A DNA stretch of 64,000 nucleotides from Rickettsia rickettsii (GTDB lineage: Bacteria; Pseudomonadota; Alphaproteobacteria; Rickettsiales; Rickettsiaceae). A model generated the notes under the pieces. That model was not told the origin of the DNA. It did no database searches and worked only from the letters and a program-made list of their open reading frames with translations. This document shows positions 38,274-48,717 of this stretch, one piece after another (the stretch's first letter is position 1; the number at the start of each line of letters is the position of its first letter). Position numbers and translations under genes: made by a program. The DNA lies in NCBI RefSeq assembly GCF_001951015.1, contig NZ_CP018914.1:1014001-1078000 (forward strand), read 5' to 3'.

Positions 38274-39773
38274 ATGCTAAGTACCTCATCACGATCGTTT
38301 AAAAACAAATTCAGAGCGGCATTTTGGCCTGTGCATAATTACGAACTCGGAAAGTTTATTCCGATGAGTACCTTAATGTTTTGTATTTTATTTAATCAAA
38401 ATGTTTTACGCATCTTAAAAGATAGTATTTTAATCTCCGAGATTAGTGCAGAAATAGCAGGTTTTGCTAAAGTTTATTGCGTTACGCCTGCCGCTGCTTT
38501 ATTCGTGATTATTTATGCTAAAATGATTAATTATCTTACTTTTGAAAAGATCTTTTATTATTTAAGTGCATTTTTTATCAGCTTTTTTGTTCTATTCACT
38601 TTTGTAATCTATCCTAATATTCATATTTTTCATGTACATCCCGATAATCTAGCTGACTGGATGGAACGTTATCCTCATTTTAAGTGGTACATCTCATTAG
38701 TAGGTAATTGGGGTTATATAGTATATTATAGTCTTGCCGAGCTTTGGCCTAATATTTTTTACGTATTATTATTTTGGCAGTTTGCTAATGAACTTACTAC
38801 TACCGAAGAAGCAAAAAGATTTTATACTCTCTTTTCGCTATTCGGCAACTCTTCCTTAATATTAGTCGGCTTTTTAATGATGAATCTATCATCGGAAGAT
38901 ACTATTATTAAGAAGTTTATGAGTATTTCGGATAGTAAAATCACTTTAGTTCAAGTATCCACGACAATTGTGGCAATTGTTGCTATTATTTGTTGTTTGT
39001 TAGTTAGATTTATTAGCAAGAACGTTTTTACTAATCCGTTATTTTATGCTAAAGCAAAAAGCGGTCGCTCAACTTCAGAACGTATGGGGCTAATTAAAAG
39101 CTTTAAATATATTGCGAAATCAAAATATTTATGGCTACTTTTAATTTGTTCGGCAGCTTTCGGATTTGCTATTAACTTAGTCGAAGCCGTATGGAAAGCA
39201 AAAATTAAGGAATTATATCCGACTGTAAATACCTATGCTGAATTTAACAGTCTGTATATACTTTGGACAGGCGTGGCAATAATGGTTATGACCATCATCG
39301 GTAATAACATTATGCGTATGCACAACTGGTTTGTAGCAGCAGTGATTTCACCGGTTATAATAATGGTGACCGGCATTTTGTTCTTTGTACTTATCGTATT
39401 TGACCAACAAATTTTATCATTATTTGATGGAGCAATTTTAATGTCACCTCTGGCTCTTGCCGTTTCAATCGGTGGTATTCAAAATATTTTAGCTAAAGGT
39501 ACTAAATATTCTATATGGGATACTTCAAGAGAAATGTTATATATCCCTCTTGATGAGGAGCTTAAAACTAAAGGCAAAGCTGCGGTTGACGTGATAAGTG
39601 CAAAAGTCGGCAAATCCTCTAGCGGTCTTGTGCAATCTATTATTTTTACTTTAGTTCCAACCGCTACTTTTACCTTAATCTCACCAATTCTAATGTTGGT
39701 ATTTACTTTCGTATGCTTAGCGTGGATTTATGCAGTAAGAAAAATATATTTTGAATATCAAAAAATAGCATAA
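38274..39773 (+). CDS. tlc5: ATP/ADP-type nucleotide translocase (Tlc family)
   Basis: A 499-residue polytopic transporter (about 12 membrane helices) of the non-mitochondrial Tlc family by which Rickettsia takes nucleotides from the host cytosol. Family blocks include WPVHNYELGKFIPMSTLMFC, NVLRILKDSILISE, LLFWQFANELTTTEEAKRFY, NLVEAVWKAKIKELYPTVNT and IPLDEELKTKGKAAVDVI. Rickettsia has five paralogues; it differs clearly from Tlc1, the ATP/ADP exchanger. I assign tlc5 because of its place beside tlyC, as I recall for R. prowazekii, where Tlc5 has been reported to move guanine nucleotides. The paralogue number is an inference; the family is certain. Confidence 0.9.
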   Translation: MLSTSSRSFKNKFRAAFWPVHNYELGKFIPMSTLMFCILFNQNVLRILKDSILISEISAEIAGFAKVYCVTPAAALFVIIYAKMINYLTFEKIFYYLSAFFISFFVLFTFVIYPNIHIFHVHPDNLADWMERYPHFKWYISLVGNWGYIVYYSLAELWPNIFYVLLFWQFANELTTTEEAKRFYTLFSLFGNSSLILVGFLMMNLSSEDTIIKKFMSISDSKITLVQVSTTIVAIVAIICCLLVRFISKNVFTNPLFYAKAKSGRSTSERMGLIKSFKYIAKSKYLWLLLICSAAFGFAINLVEAVWKAKIKELYPTVNTYAEFNSLYILWTGVAIMVMTIIGNNIMRMHNWFVAAVISPVIIMVTGILFFVLIVFDQQILSLFDGAILMSPLALAVSIGGIQNILAKGTKYSIWDTSREMLYIPLDEELKTKGKAAVDVISAKVGKSSSGLVQSIIFTLVPTATFTLISPILMLVFTFVCLAWIYAVRKIYFEYQKIA

Positions 39774-39784
39774 AATAAATTATT

Positions 39785-39861
39785 GTCATCCCGCGACTTG
39801 ACCACGGGATCTAAGAATACAAGTCTGTGACCAAGATACCGTGGTCAAGCCACGGTATGAC
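39785..39861. repeat. Dispersed palindromic repeat (GTCATCCC family)
   Basis: GTCATCCCGCGACTTGACCA and TGGTCAAGCCACGGTATGAC are the near-inverted ends. It starts 12 bases after the tlc stop codon and may act as its terminator. Confidence 0.8.
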
Positions 39862-40083
39862 ACCGAACGCGTTTTGTGATCCACGCGGGTAATGCCCTTT
39901 TTAGCTAGGAACCTTACAGCATAAAACTATCGATGTTACTATGAATCAATTTCACTCTTTATAAAATTATGAGGCTGAGGTTAATCCTTAAGTTTAATAG
40001 TAATAACTTTGCCTGCTAGAGAGTTCGGATATCTGTTCTTATTAATTGAATCTGGATATTTATTATAGGGCAATAATTTATAT
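39862..40083. other. Intergenic stretch between the tlc repeat and the Nudix gene
   Basis: About 220 AT-rich bases between two convergent genes. I see no gene or strong hairpin. Confidence 0.4.
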
Positions 40084-40638
40084 TTAACAAGCAGGATGGT
40101 TAATTGTCATAAACTTTTCTATCATTCTAGTAACGGAACGTTCTAGCTCAATATCTAATTTTGAATCATCAGAAAAGTTAAACCATTTAAGTTCATTTGA
40201 TTCGTTATTTTTTATAAAATTATCATTATTTACTGTTTTTAGTAAAAATCGTACATCATAGTGATAATGAGCAGGCTCCTTATGAGTTCGCGGAATATAA
40301 TGGATGTCTATATCAAAAATCTCCTTATTTATCGTTTTGATTTCATTGATTCCGGATTCTTCTATAGCTTCTTTAACCGCTACATTTAATATATTACTAT
40401 CTCCATCACAATGACCGCCTGGTTGAAGCCACTTATCAAGCTTTTTATGGTGCATCAATAAAAATTTAGTTTTATCATTATTAAGTAAAAAAGCCGAAGC
40501 AGTGAAATGTCCTATTTGTAAATCGCAGCTAAAAGGGTTTGCATATTCATTTAAAAATTCAAGCATTTTTGTTTTTGTAACAATTTCTTCAGGATATGTA
40601 CTACTGTAATTTTGTAGTTTAATATGTAATTCATTCAT
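40084..40638 (-). CDS. Nudix hydrolase
   Basis: A 184-residue hydrolase of nucleoside diphosphate derivatives; the substrate cannot be predicted. The Nudix box is QPGGHCDGDSNILNVAVKEA followed by IEESG. It fits the pattern G-x5-E-x7-REUxEExGU, except that the first Glu is Ser, as in the branch with a GGHCDGD motif, and Arg is Lys. An N-terminal cap region (1-40) precedes it. The gene lies alone between tlc and a small membrane protein gene. Confidence 0.88.
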   Translation of the reverse strand: MNELHIKLQNYSSTYPEEIVTKTKMLEFLNEYANPFSCDLQIGHFTASAFLLNNDKTKFLLMHHKKLDKWLQPGGHCDGDSNILNVAVKEAIEESGINEIKTINKEIFDIDIHYIPRTHKEPAHYHYDVRFLLKTVNNDNFIKNNESNELKWFNFSDDSKLDIELERSVTRMIEKFMTINHPAC

Positions 40639-40808
40639 AATGATAATTTTTTATGTATAGGGCTTTGATATTTAACTCAAATTTCTCTGCTAAGTCAAAT
40701 GAAATTATATTGTCCATGTTTCATGGTAATTATCATTGACAATTAGTTAATGTTTAGTTATATATCGCATAACTAAAATTTAATATTAACTAATTAGGTT
40801 TATTTTTA

Positions 40809-41063
40809 TGCTTAACAAAATAGTCGAATTATTTAGAAGTGATGATACCAACCCCTTGGTATGGTAAGCTTGCAGTAGTAAGAGCATGTGCTGTTGGAAT
40901 TTATGTGATAGCAGGTGATTTACTTAAATCTCCGGCTTTTCTTCTCAAATGTGGTGCCGATATAGTAGCCACAATGGGAGCAATGCTAGCATATGAGCAT
41001 TATACAGACGCAACTTCGCAAGAAAGTCCGATGATAGGAAATGAAGCACAAGCTGCAATATAA
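40809..41063 (+). pseudogene. Small membrane protein with a +1 frameshift near its start
   Basis: An ATG at 40809 opens MLNKIVELFRSDDTNP and soon stops. The frame shifted by one base in the CCCC run near 40850 continues WYGKLAVVRACAVGIYVIAG, DLLKSPAFLLKCGADIVATM and ends GNEAQAAI at 41063. Joined, the product has about 84 residues with one or two membrane helices. The tail is open and ordered, so the break is recent, or a sequencing error. Family not recognised. Confidence 0.55.
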
Positions 41064-41079
41064 TAATAAAATATTTTTA

Positions 41080-41113
41080 ACGAATTTAGAGGACACACCG
41101 ACTCTCAATTCGT
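41080..41113. terminator. Hairpin between convergent genes
   Basis: ACGAATTTAGAG pairs with CTCTCAATTCGT around a ten-base loop, with one bulge. It stands between the small membrane protein gene and tlyC, which converge. No strong T-run follows. Confidence 0.5.
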
Positions 41114-41115
41114 AT

Positions 41116-42015
41116 TCATTGACCATTCAAACCGTTTTTTAGTCTAATTTTGACTTGTTTTAAAGAACGAGGAGTTGCGTCCGTAACTTCAATTTCAATA
41201 TTTTCTGAAATATCTATTCTAGTACCGATAGCCGGAACACTACTGACTCTAGTCAATACTAATCCACCTATCGTATCAAACTCATCATAATCATTGTGTA
41301 GCTTTTCTCCTATTATTTCTTCTAGCACTTCTACTTCAACACGTGCATTTGAAATAATTGTTGAGTTATTAATAACCTTGAAATTATCGCTATCTAATTG
41401 CTGATCATGCTCATCATCTATTCGTCCTACTATTTCTTCTATAAGATCTTCAATAGTAACTAAACCGTCAGTACCGCCATACTCATCAACAACTATTGCA
41501 ATATGTGTTCTCTCACGACGCATTTTTGCTAGCAAATCTAATAATTTCATAGAAGGAGCTGCAATTATATGCTTACGTATAAGCTTTTTTAAACGACCGT
41601 TTTGCTTTGTAGCCAATGCTTTAAATAAATCCTTGATATGAATGAACCCTACTACATTATCCAAAGTACCATCATATATAAGAGTTCGTGTATGTGGGAC
41701 TTCTAACTTAATAGACTCACTTAATTCTTCTAGATTCGTAGTTAATTTTATTGCCGCAATATCGGAACGCGGTACCATTATATCTTCAATAGTTTTATCT
41801 TCTAGCTCCAATAAATTAGCTAAAATATTACGCTCGTCTAAAGTCATTTTTTGGCTATTAATTTTAAGGCGTTTTATGACACCAAAAAAATTATCGGGCG
41901 TTTTTGTTTTTCTAAAAAAATTTTTTATCGGAGAGAATAATTTTCGTACAGTAAAAATTAACTTATTATTTTGATTTTTTTTACTAGAATCTTCTTTTTT
42001 TGAAGATTTTAACAT
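41116..42015 (-). CDS. tlyC: TlyC hemolysin / CorC-family CBS-domain protein
   Basis: A 299-residue protein of the CorC/HlyC group without an integral DUF21 membrane domain. It carries tandem CBS domains ([14 protein letters not shown] near 75; [20 protein letters not shown] near 177) followed by a CorC_HlyC domain ending in [17 protein letters not shown]. In E. coli CorC takes part in cobalt and magnesium efflux; in Rickettsia TlyC has been reported as a hemolysin implicated in phagosomal escape. The N-terminus is Lys-rich without a signal peptide. It starts 16 bases after ybeY. Confidence 0.92.
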   Translation of the reverse strand: MLKSSKKEDSSKKNQNNKLIFTVRKLFSPIKNFFRKTKTPDNFFGVIKRLKINSQKMTLDERNILANLLELEDKTIEDIMVPRSDIAAIKLTTNLEELSESIKLEVPHTRTLIYDGTLDNVVGFIHIKDLFKALATKQNGRLKKLIRKHIIAAPSMKLLDLLAKMRRERTHIAIVVDEYGGTDGLVTIEDLIEEIVGRIDDEHDQQLDSDNFKVINNSTIISNARVEVEVLEEIIGEKLHNDYDEFDTIGGLVLTRVSSVPAIGTRIDISENIEIEVTDATPRSLKQVKIRLKNGLNGQ

Positions 42016-42031
42016 AAATTTTTTTATTTAG

Positions 42032-42535
42032 TTAATAAGGGGGGAAAATACCGAAATATGATAATATTTCAATTTCTAGATTTTCCATAATATTTGCTTC
42101 TGTGTCATTTTGATGATCAAAACCAATTAAGTGTAAAATACTATGTATTAAAAGATGAATAAAATGATTCTCAAAAGTTTTGTGCTGCTCGCACGATTCA
42201 TTATATATTACCTCATAACAAAATGCTATATCACCTAAATGCATATAATCAGAGTCACCTAAAAATTCAAGTTTAGAATATAAATCCTGCCAATTTAATT
42301 CGTTGCTTGGAAAAGAAAGAACGTTAGTAGCTTTTTCTATATTACGAAATTGTTTGTTTAAGATCAATATTTCTGCAGCATTTGTTAGTAAAATTGATAA
42401 TTCAAATTGTTTTATTTTACTAAAATTATCAAACCGCAATAAAATATTTTGAGTTATTTTTTTGATTAAACTCTTATTTATCTGCTTATGCTCACGCCAT
42501 TTGTTGTAGTGTCTTACAATTTCTACGTTTATCAT
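42032..42535 (-). CDS. ybeY: Endoribonuclease YbeY
   Basis: Metal-dependent RNase involved in 16S rRNA 3'-end maturation and ribosome quality control. The 167 residues contain [11 protein letters not shown] near 90, [10 protein letters not shown] near 124, and the zinc site [18 protein letters not shown], matching H-x3-H-x5-H. It is followed closely by tlyC, as in many bacteria where ybeY precedes corC. Confidence 0.95.
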   Translation of the reverse strand: MINVEIVRHYNKWREHKQINKSLIKKITQNILLRFDNFSKIKQFELSILLTNAAEILILNKQFRNIEKATNVLSFPSNELNWQDLYSKLEFLGDSDYMHLGDIAFCYEVIYNESCEQHKTFENHFIHLLIHSILHLIGFDHQNDTEANIMENLEIEILSYFGIFPPY

Positions 42536-42561
42536 TGTACCAAATATTGAATAAATAGTCG

Positions 42562-42850
42562 TTATAGACTTAGCTGTAACTTAAGAGCATATTTTAAAAG
42601 CTGTATATCTTCATTAGAGATAACGTTAATTTTAGATTTTAATCTTAATTTGCTTACTGTCATTATTCGATCAGTCATGGCTTTACCTTTTTTGCTACCT
42701 ATCATTACGTAGGCTTCACAAGGATAGCATTGATCGATGTTACTAGTTAAAGGTATTACTTGTACACGATTTAATGAAGCATTTGAGTCATTATTGCCGG
42801 TCTTACCTTAGCGACTTTCCACCTAACAAAGGATTCAAGTCGACCACCAT
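42562..42850 (-). pseudogene. Remnant of a MazF/PemK-type toxin
   Basis: The N-terminal scraps read VDLNPLLGGKSL and WKVAKVRPAIM, equivalent to the MazF pattern DLNP..G.E..K.RPAIVVS. After frameshifts the C-terminal half is open: VIPLTSNIDQCYPCEAYVMI, GSKKGKAMTDRIMTVSKLRL and [14 protein letters not shown] to a stop at 42562. The core order (VIPLTSN, then TDRIMTVSK) is typical of MazF RNases. Two or more indels make it non-functional. It lies directly downstream of its antitoxin remnant. Confidence 0.7.
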
Positions 42851-42852
42851 AC

Positions 42853-43086
42853 CTCAGCTCTTTTCATAAAAATCGCGTTCTATTAACCCTTCTACCCACT
42901 CATTGGCCTTCTCCTCAGCTTTTGTATCTTGAGCCATGGCTTTGTAAGCGGCTCCAAGCTTCCCATTAATTACATAAGGTTTTACACAAGTTGCTCAATA
43001 AATTTGCTAATTTTATGTTCACCTATTACAGAATAAAGCCTATAATAAACCGCTTCATCTATAGTAATTGTCAATTTCTTCTGCAT
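42853..43086 (-). pseudogene. Remnant of the cognate antitoxin (MazE-like position)
   Basis: From an ATG at 43086 the frame reads QKKLTITIDEAVYYRLYSVI and GEHKISKFIEQLV, then a one-base frameshift, then KPYVINGKLGAAYKAMAQDT and EEKANEWVEGLIERDFYEKS to a TGA. The N-terminal KLTITIDEAVY...IG..KISKFIE pattern is a ribbon-helix-helix antitoxin. It lies immediately before the MazF-like toxin remnant, as expected for a TA operon. Confidence 0.7.
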
Positions 43087-43218
43087 AAAATACTCGTATA
43101 CACGTGTGTTACACATATGATATCATATATATAAATTAATCAACATAAGGATTATTTACTTTAGTAAACAAAGATAATAGCTATGAAAACTGACCACACA
43201 GGCAATAAGCATGATATT

Positions 43219-44127
43219 TTAAGACACCAGTTTTTGTTGGTAATTCTCTTTTAATTTTTGAAAATCCTCATCGGCATGGTATGAAGAACGGGTTAGCGGG
43301 CTTGCCGAAACCATCAAGAATCCTTTTGTTTTTGCTAGTCGCTCTAGATATTTAAACTCTTCCGGCGTAACATATTTTGCGACCTCAGCATGATTTTTGG
43401 TAGGCTGCAGATACTGCCCGATAGTTAGGAAATCAACCTTTGCTTCTCTTAAATCATCTATAACCTGTACTACTTCATTTATTTCTTCCCCAAGTCCTAC
43501 CATCATACCGGATTTTGTAAAAATTTCAGGAGATAATTTTTTAATATTATGAAGTAAGCTTAAAGAATTATAATATCTAGCCCCCGGTCTAATCGTTTTG
43601 TATAAAGACGGTACTGTTTCGACATTATGGTTAAAAACGTCAGGTTTTGCGTTTGCTATTATTTCAGCTGCTCCTTCTTTTCTTAAAAAATCGGGTGTTA
43701 GAATCTCAATAGTAGTATTTGGCGATGATTTTCGGATTTCGCTAATACACTCCGCAAAATGTGACGCTCCGCCATCCTCAAGATCATCACGATCGACGGA
43801 AGTAATTACTACATGCTTAAGATTTAGCTTTTGTACCGCCTCCGCTAACCTTTGCGGTTCATACGGATCAAGTAAATCCGGTCTACCCGTTTTAACGTTA
43901 CAAAACCTACAAGCTCTAGTACAAACCGAACCTAAAATCATCACAGTTGTATGTTTTTTTGACCAGCACTCACCAATATTAGGACAAGCAGCTTCCTCGC
44001 ACACAGTATTTAATCTCAGATTCTTTATTAAATCTTTTGTATTATAGTACTCTGTAGAATTAGGAGCTTTTACTTTTATCCAATCAGGTCGTTTATTTAA
44101 ATTAGCCATAAAACGGAAATAATTCAA
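43219..44127 (-). CDS. lipA: Lipoyl synthase
   Basis: Radical SAM enzyme that inserts two sulfurs into protein-bound octanoate to make lipoate for 2-oxo acid dehydrogenases. The 302 residues show both iron-sulfur cluster motifs: the auxiliary [13 protein letters not shown] (near 38-50) and the radical [13 protein letters not shown] (CxxxCxxC, near 69). [16 protein letters not shown] and [18 protein letters not shown] are further family blocks. A C-terminal [10 protein letters not shown] supplies the conserved Ser. It overlaps glyA by 26 bases. Confidence 0.97.
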
Positions 44128-45364
44128 TTAATTTTGTCACTTCATTTAATACTTGCTGCTCAAGAGCGCTATTATCTTCATTATTTTTTAAGCCGTCTAA
44201 AATATCTGCTACCATATGACCGACTAATACAAAATCCTTTTCTTTAAAGCCTCTAGTAGTACATGCGGGAGTACCAAGGCGAATGCCTGAAGTGATAAAA
44301 GGCGAAGTTTCATCAAACGGGATAGCATTCTTATTACACGTAATCCCTGCTCTATCCAAAGAATTTGCGGCAAGCTTACCAGTGATTCCGTCTTTACGCA
44401 AATCCACTAAAACAATATGATTATCGGTACCACCTGTTAATATATCATATCCTCTTTCTTGCAAGCTACTTGCTAAAGCTTTAGCGTTACTTATTACCTG
44501 CTGAATATAACTTTTATATTCAGGCTGCAAATTTTCTAAAAAAGCTACGGCTTTTGCAGCTATTATATGCATTAACGGACCACCTTGTAGTCCTGGAAAT
44601 AATGCAGAATTTATTTTGTGACCTATCTCTTCATCGTTAGATAAAATTAAACCACCTCTTGGACCTCTAAGTGTTTTATGAGTAGTAGAGGTAACAGCGT
44701 GAGCATAAGGAATAGGGCTTTGATGCTCACCTGTGGCAACAAGTCCTGCAATATGAGCAATATCTGCCATAAAGTAAGCTCCTACTTTATCCACGATTTC
44801 TCTAAATTTTGCAAAATCAATATTACGAGGATAAGCAGAAAAACCGGCTATAAGTAATTTTGGTTTATGCAAATCCGCTAAGCGTTCAATCTCATCATAA
44901 TCGATTAAATAAGTCTCTTTATTTACGCTATAAGAAACGGCGTTAAACCATTTACCAGACATATTAGGCGCTGCACCGTGAGTTAGATGCCCGCCGCTAT
45001 CTAAGGACATACCAAGAACCGTATCACCCGGCTGTAATAAAGCAAGATATACAGCCTGATTTGCTTGTGATCCTGAATGAGGTTGGACATTTGCATATTT
45101 GCAGTTAAAGAGTTTTTTTACTCGTTCTATAGCTAAATTTTCAGCTTTATCTACTTCCTCGCAACCGTTATAGAATCGCTTACTTGGGTATCCTTCGGCA
45201 TATTTGTTAGTCAGAAGCGCCCCTTGAGCTTCAAGCACAGCAGGACTTACGAAATTTTCTGATGCAATAAGCTCGATTACACTACTTTGACGTAGCTTTT
45301 CATGTTTTATTATTTCATTAATCTCTTTATCCGTTTCGTGTAAATTATTATTAAAAATATTCAT
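44102..45364 (-). CDS. glyA: Serine hydroxymethyltransferase
   Basis: Interconverts serine and glycine with tetrahydrofolate, supplying one-carbon units. The 420-residue PLP enzyme has [11 protein letters not shown] near residue 29, [15 protein letters not shown] near 54, and the cofactor lysine in [15 protein letters not shown] near 228. It is the first gene of the glyA-lipA pair. Confidence 0.98.
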
Positions 45365-45407
45365 TCATCCTCATATTTTTTTGGTTTTGTTGTGTGGATA
45401 TCTAATC

Positions 45408-45498
45408 ATCATTGCGAGGAAAAATTGAAAATTTTGACGAAGCAATCTCATACCAAAATCCTGAGATTGCCACGCAGCCTACGGCTGCTCGCAATGAC
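45408..45498. repeat. Dispersed palindromic repeat (CATTGCGAGG family)
   Basis: Starts ATCATTGCGAGGAAAAATTG and ends GGCTGCTCGCAATGACG. It separates glyA from the esterase gene and supplies the last codons of the esterase (RHCEQP and stop). Confidence 0.85.
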
Positions 45499-46129
45499 GG
45501 TTATTTATAAAATTAATCGCAATCTCAAGCCCCCGTCCATCTATTGAATGAGCAAGAGACGTTAATTTATGTCCGCTATGCTCTATATGCAGCTTAGATA
45601 AATAGTTTGAAGCATTATACATCTCGCTAACACCGACCACCTCATCTAATTCCCCATGAATCAAGCATATAGGAGTAAGCTTATTATTAACTTCCATAGG
45701 TGGAATTAATGCACCCGCAAAACCTATAGTACAGAAAAACGGCTCTTTTTGAACTAGCGTTAAATATAATCCTATCATCGTACCTTGAGAAAAGCCAATA
45801 ATGATAGTATCTTTATTGGTTAGATTTAACTCGTCCTGCTTTTGCTTTATTATATCTTCAACCTTAGAAATATTATTTGCAATTAGCTTTGCCATAATAT
45901 GCGGGCTGCGGTCTTGCAAACTAAACCATTGTCTACCATAAGGCATCATATCATAAGCCTCAATACCATGCGGGGAAATAAAATGACAATTGGGTAAATA
46001 ATTTTTGATATAAGGCACAAGTCCTATTAAATCATGTCCGTCCGAGCCGACACCGTGCAGTAATACTACTAGCTTCTTCGGCGGCTGCTCTTTACTTTCT
46101 ACTTCGGGGTATTCTAAATATTTGCTCAT
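45479..46129 (-). CDS. Carboxylesterase/phospholipase-type alpha/beta hydrolase
   Basis: A 216-residue hydrolase of the esterase/thioesterase (Abhydrolase_2) family. It has the oxyanion region [17 protein letters not shown] near residue 22, the nucleophile elbow [12 protein letters not shown] with Ser near 114, an Asp in HGELDEVVG near 160, and His in LAHSIDGRG near 196. There is no signal peptide, so it is probably cytoplasmic; substrates are likely acyl esters. The final HCEQP residues come from the adjacent repeat. Confidence 0.88.
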   Translation of the reverse strand: MSKYLEYPEVESKEQPPKKLVVLLHGVGSDGHDLIGLVPYIKNYLPNCHFISPHGIEAYDMMPYGRQWFSLQDRSPHIMAKLIANNISKVEDIIKQKQDELNLTNKDTIIIGFSQGTMIGLYLTLVQKEPFFCTIGFAGALIPPMEVNNKLTPICLIHGELDEVVGVSEMYNASNYLSKLHIEHSGHKLTSLAHSIDGRGLEIAINFINNRHCEQP

Positions 46130-46170
46130 GTTTTTATATGTTTATGTACTTAAAATATTAAGGTTGAGTA

Positions 46171-46306
46171 GTAGTGAAGGTCAATTTCAAAAAGAGCAAG
46201 GAGTCTGCAAGGCGAGGAGCGGAACGTATACTGAATACGTGAACACCGCAGCACTTACTAGACGAATACGCCAATTTTTGAAATTCACCGAGTATACGCT
46301 TTCAAC
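46171..46306. repeat. Palindromic repeat (GAAGTTTAATTTG family, diverged)
   Basis: GAAGGTCAATTTCAAAAAGA GCAAGG on the left and CGCCAATTTTTGAAATTCACC on the right enclose a GC-rich core that includes GAATACGTGAACACCGCAG. The layout is that of the element at 59218. It lies between the esterase and glutaredoxin genes and overlaps the last codons of the latter. Confidence 0.65.
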
Positions 46307-46608
46307 ATCTTCTCAAGTTCTCCACTTTGATATAACTCTCTAGCAATATCACACCCGCCGACTAATTCTCCGTTAATGTATAATTGTGGGAATGTCGGCC
46401 AGTCGCTAAATTTTTTTAAATCTTCACGTAATTCAGCATCAAAAAGTACATTAATATCACGAAATTCTACACCTAATTTATTCAAAATAGCTACTACGGT
46501 TCCTGAAAACCCGCATGCAGGCGACTTTTTAATACCTTTCATGAACAATACTACTTTATTATTTTTTATCTCATTTTCTATAAATTTAAAATTTTTATTT
46601 TCTAGCAT
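46285..46608 (-). CDS. Monothiol glutaredoxin (CGFS type, Grx4/GrxD)
   Basis: CGFS glutaredoxins bind and pass on [2Fe-2S] clusters. From the ATG at 46608 the product has 107 residues: KNNKVVLFMKGIKKSPACGF with the CGFS motif near residue 32, WPTFPQLYINGELVGGCDIA (glutathione-binding TFPQ-type region), and RELYQSGELEKML at the end. A longer frame up to 46701 would overlap the divergent nth gene and matches no family sequence, so I prefer the shorter start, which has a GAG about nine bases upstream. Confidence 0.92.
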   Translation of the reverse strand: MLENKNFKFIENEIKNNKVVLFMKGIKKSPACGFSGTVVAILNKLGVEFRDINVLFDAELREDLKKFSDWPTFPQLYINGELVGGCDIARELYQSGELEKMLKAYTR

Positions 46609-46657
46609 TTTAAGACTCAATAATTTATCTTCTAAAATACACTTTCTATAGCAATAT

Positions 46658-47290
46658 ATGCAAGCACAAATAGTGAATAAAATTTTTGAGATTTTTAGCA
46701 AGAATAATCCAAATCCGAAAACCGAATTAATATATAAGAATGATTTTACCTTATTAGTAGCGGTAATATTATCTGCTCAAGCCACCGATATATCAGTAAA
46801 TTTAGCAACTAAATCTTTATTTAAAACTTATGATACACCAGAAAAAATTTTAGCACTCGGCGAAGAAGGACTTAAAAAATATATAAAATCTATAGGACTA
46901 TTTAACAGCAAAGCAAAAAATATTATCGCATTATGTAAAATATTGATAAGCAATTATCAAGCTTCAGTACCGAATGATTTTAAGGCATTAATTAAACTAC
47001 CGGGCGTTGGCAGAAAAACTGCTAATGTTGTACTAAATTGCTTATTCGGCATGCCTACAATGGCAGTTGATACGCATGTCTTTAGAGTAGCCAACAGAAT
47101 CGGGCTTGCTAAAGGCGGTACTCCTGAAATAGTAGAAAAAGAGCTACTGCAGATTATCGATAAAAAATGGCTAACGCATGCCCATCACTGGCTAATTCTG
47201 CACGGCAGATATATATGCAAAGCTAGAAAACCCGATTGCGACATCTGCCCTATTAAAGAGTATTGCGATTATTATTTTAACCTTAAATAA
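46658..47290 (+). CDS. nth: Endonuclease III (DNA glycosylase/AP lyase)
   Basis: Removes oxidised pyrimidines in base excision repair. The 210 residues show the helix-hairpin-helix [12 protein letters not shown] with catalytic Lys120, Asp138 in [16 protein letters not shown], and the C-terminal [4Fe-4S] loop [17 protein letters not shown] (C-x6-C-x2-C-x5-C). It is transcribed divergently from the glutaredoxin gene with about 50 bases between starts. Confidence 0.97.
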   Translation: MQAQIVNKIFEIFSKNNPNPKTELIYKNDFTLLVAVILSAQATDISVNLATKSLFKTYDTPEKILALGEEGLKKYIKSIGLFNSKAKNIIALCKILISNYQASVPNDFKALIKLPGVGRKTANVVLNCLFGMPTMAVDTHVFRVANRIGLAKGGTPEIVEKELLQIIDKKWLTHAHHWLILHGRYICKARKPDCDICPIKEYCDYYFNLK

Positions 47291-47306
47291 TGAGTTATAG
47301 TAAATC

Positions 47307-48717
47307 TTATAAATTACCAATTATTTCTGAATAATATTCATGTTCTATAGAATTAGGTTTAGGATCAAGTGTTGCTAATGTTTCTAAATGACAAGTAACG
47401 AACGATGCACCTTTTACCTTGCCCCCTGCATAGATACGGATGTTTGCAAAACCAAGCGAATTCTCCTTCAATTTGTGCACTAGTTAATTCATGTAATATA
47501 TTACCGTTTTTATCATAAAGACTAAATAAAGTTTAGTCATTATCCTCAATAAGTTTTATAGGGGTTTGTTTATTATCTAAATTTTCTTGCTGATGTCCTA
47601 TATATATTTTATCTAAAACTCCTTTTTTCTCATATTCTTTAAGAATTATTTGTGTCATTTCTTTTACCGGTACAGTAATCATATATGCTTTTTTATTAGA
47701 ATAAATATCTTTGGCACAGGCGGCAATAAAACTATGAAGTTTAACTACAAGATTTTTATGTTTTATAATAAAAGGTTTTTCTTGATATATTGGAAGTCTT
47801 GCTATACCAGAATGCGAAATAAAGCTTGCATTTTGAGAAGTCAGCATGGTTATAAACATCTCTATAGATGAAATATCACGCGAATCATATTTTATTGGAA
47901 ACAAAGGCTACATAATACATAGGTTAAGCCTTGATCATGATAATCTAAGCTAGCGGAAAAGGCATACTTCCCCTTAAAACTTTTTATCACCAGATCATTA
48001 CCTTGATAAGAACTTTGAAAGCTACTCTGCTTACCCAAAAAATCTTGCCAAGCAGACATATTCGCTCCGTTGACTTTTACCATATAAAAATGTAAATCAG
48101 CTTCCTGTTTATAATGATGAATTTCTGAATTTACTTTTTGTATTTGTGTCTCTTGTAACTTTTTAAAAATACCCTGTAAATCAGAATATTTTATCTATTT
48201 TACTGAAATTATACTTAGAACCAAGCCGTAAAGCTCACCCATATTGCATTTCGATTCCATCCGGGGTTTTATCTTCTTTACATACAGCTTTTATAAATTG
48301 ACTTAACTGTTCTTCATCTTTAGTAAAATTATTTTTTTTAAATCTCTCTAAGAATTTTTTTAATAAATCCTCTTTTCCACGATCTGTCATATTAACATCA
48401 ATATGATTAGTAATATTTATGCCTGTTTTTAATCTTAAATTCAAAATATCTTCCATATATCTATAGCAGGTATAAATTTCTATAGTTTGGGGCTTAAAAG
48501 ATGAATTATCATTTAATTGCAAAATAAAATCATTTACTTCTTTCCAATGTTCATAAGTTGATATATCAAGAGCGATAATTTTATCCTTTACTATATAAAT
48601 TTTGAAGAAAATTAAAAATCTCTTGTAAGCTTATTCCCTCTAAATTTGTACAATCTAAGACACCGTCTTTCATAAAAGATAGTGCTTCTTTCAATTGATC
48701 ATTGATTTTTCTTTCAT
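47307..48717 (-). pseudogene. Remnant of a large unrecognised protein gene
   Basis: From MKERKINDQLKEALSFMKDG at 48717 the reading passes through DLSTYEHWKEVN-like scraps, the open stretch IEIYTCYRYMEDILNLRLKT with KKFLERFKKNNFTKDEEQLS, then VKVNGANMSAWQDFLGKQSS, KSFKGKYAFSASLDYHDQGL, MLTSQNASFISHSGIARLPI and a tail HELTSAQIEGEFAWF, ending IEHEYYSEIIGNL at 47307. At least four frameshifts or stops interrupt it. The whole would be about 465 residues, soluble. I do not recognise the family. Confidence 0.55.

Noticed and set aside
46609-46701. A 31-residue N-terminal extension of the glutaredoxin
   Set aside because: It overlaps the divergent nth start, has no family similarity, and a better start with a ribosome site exists at 46608.
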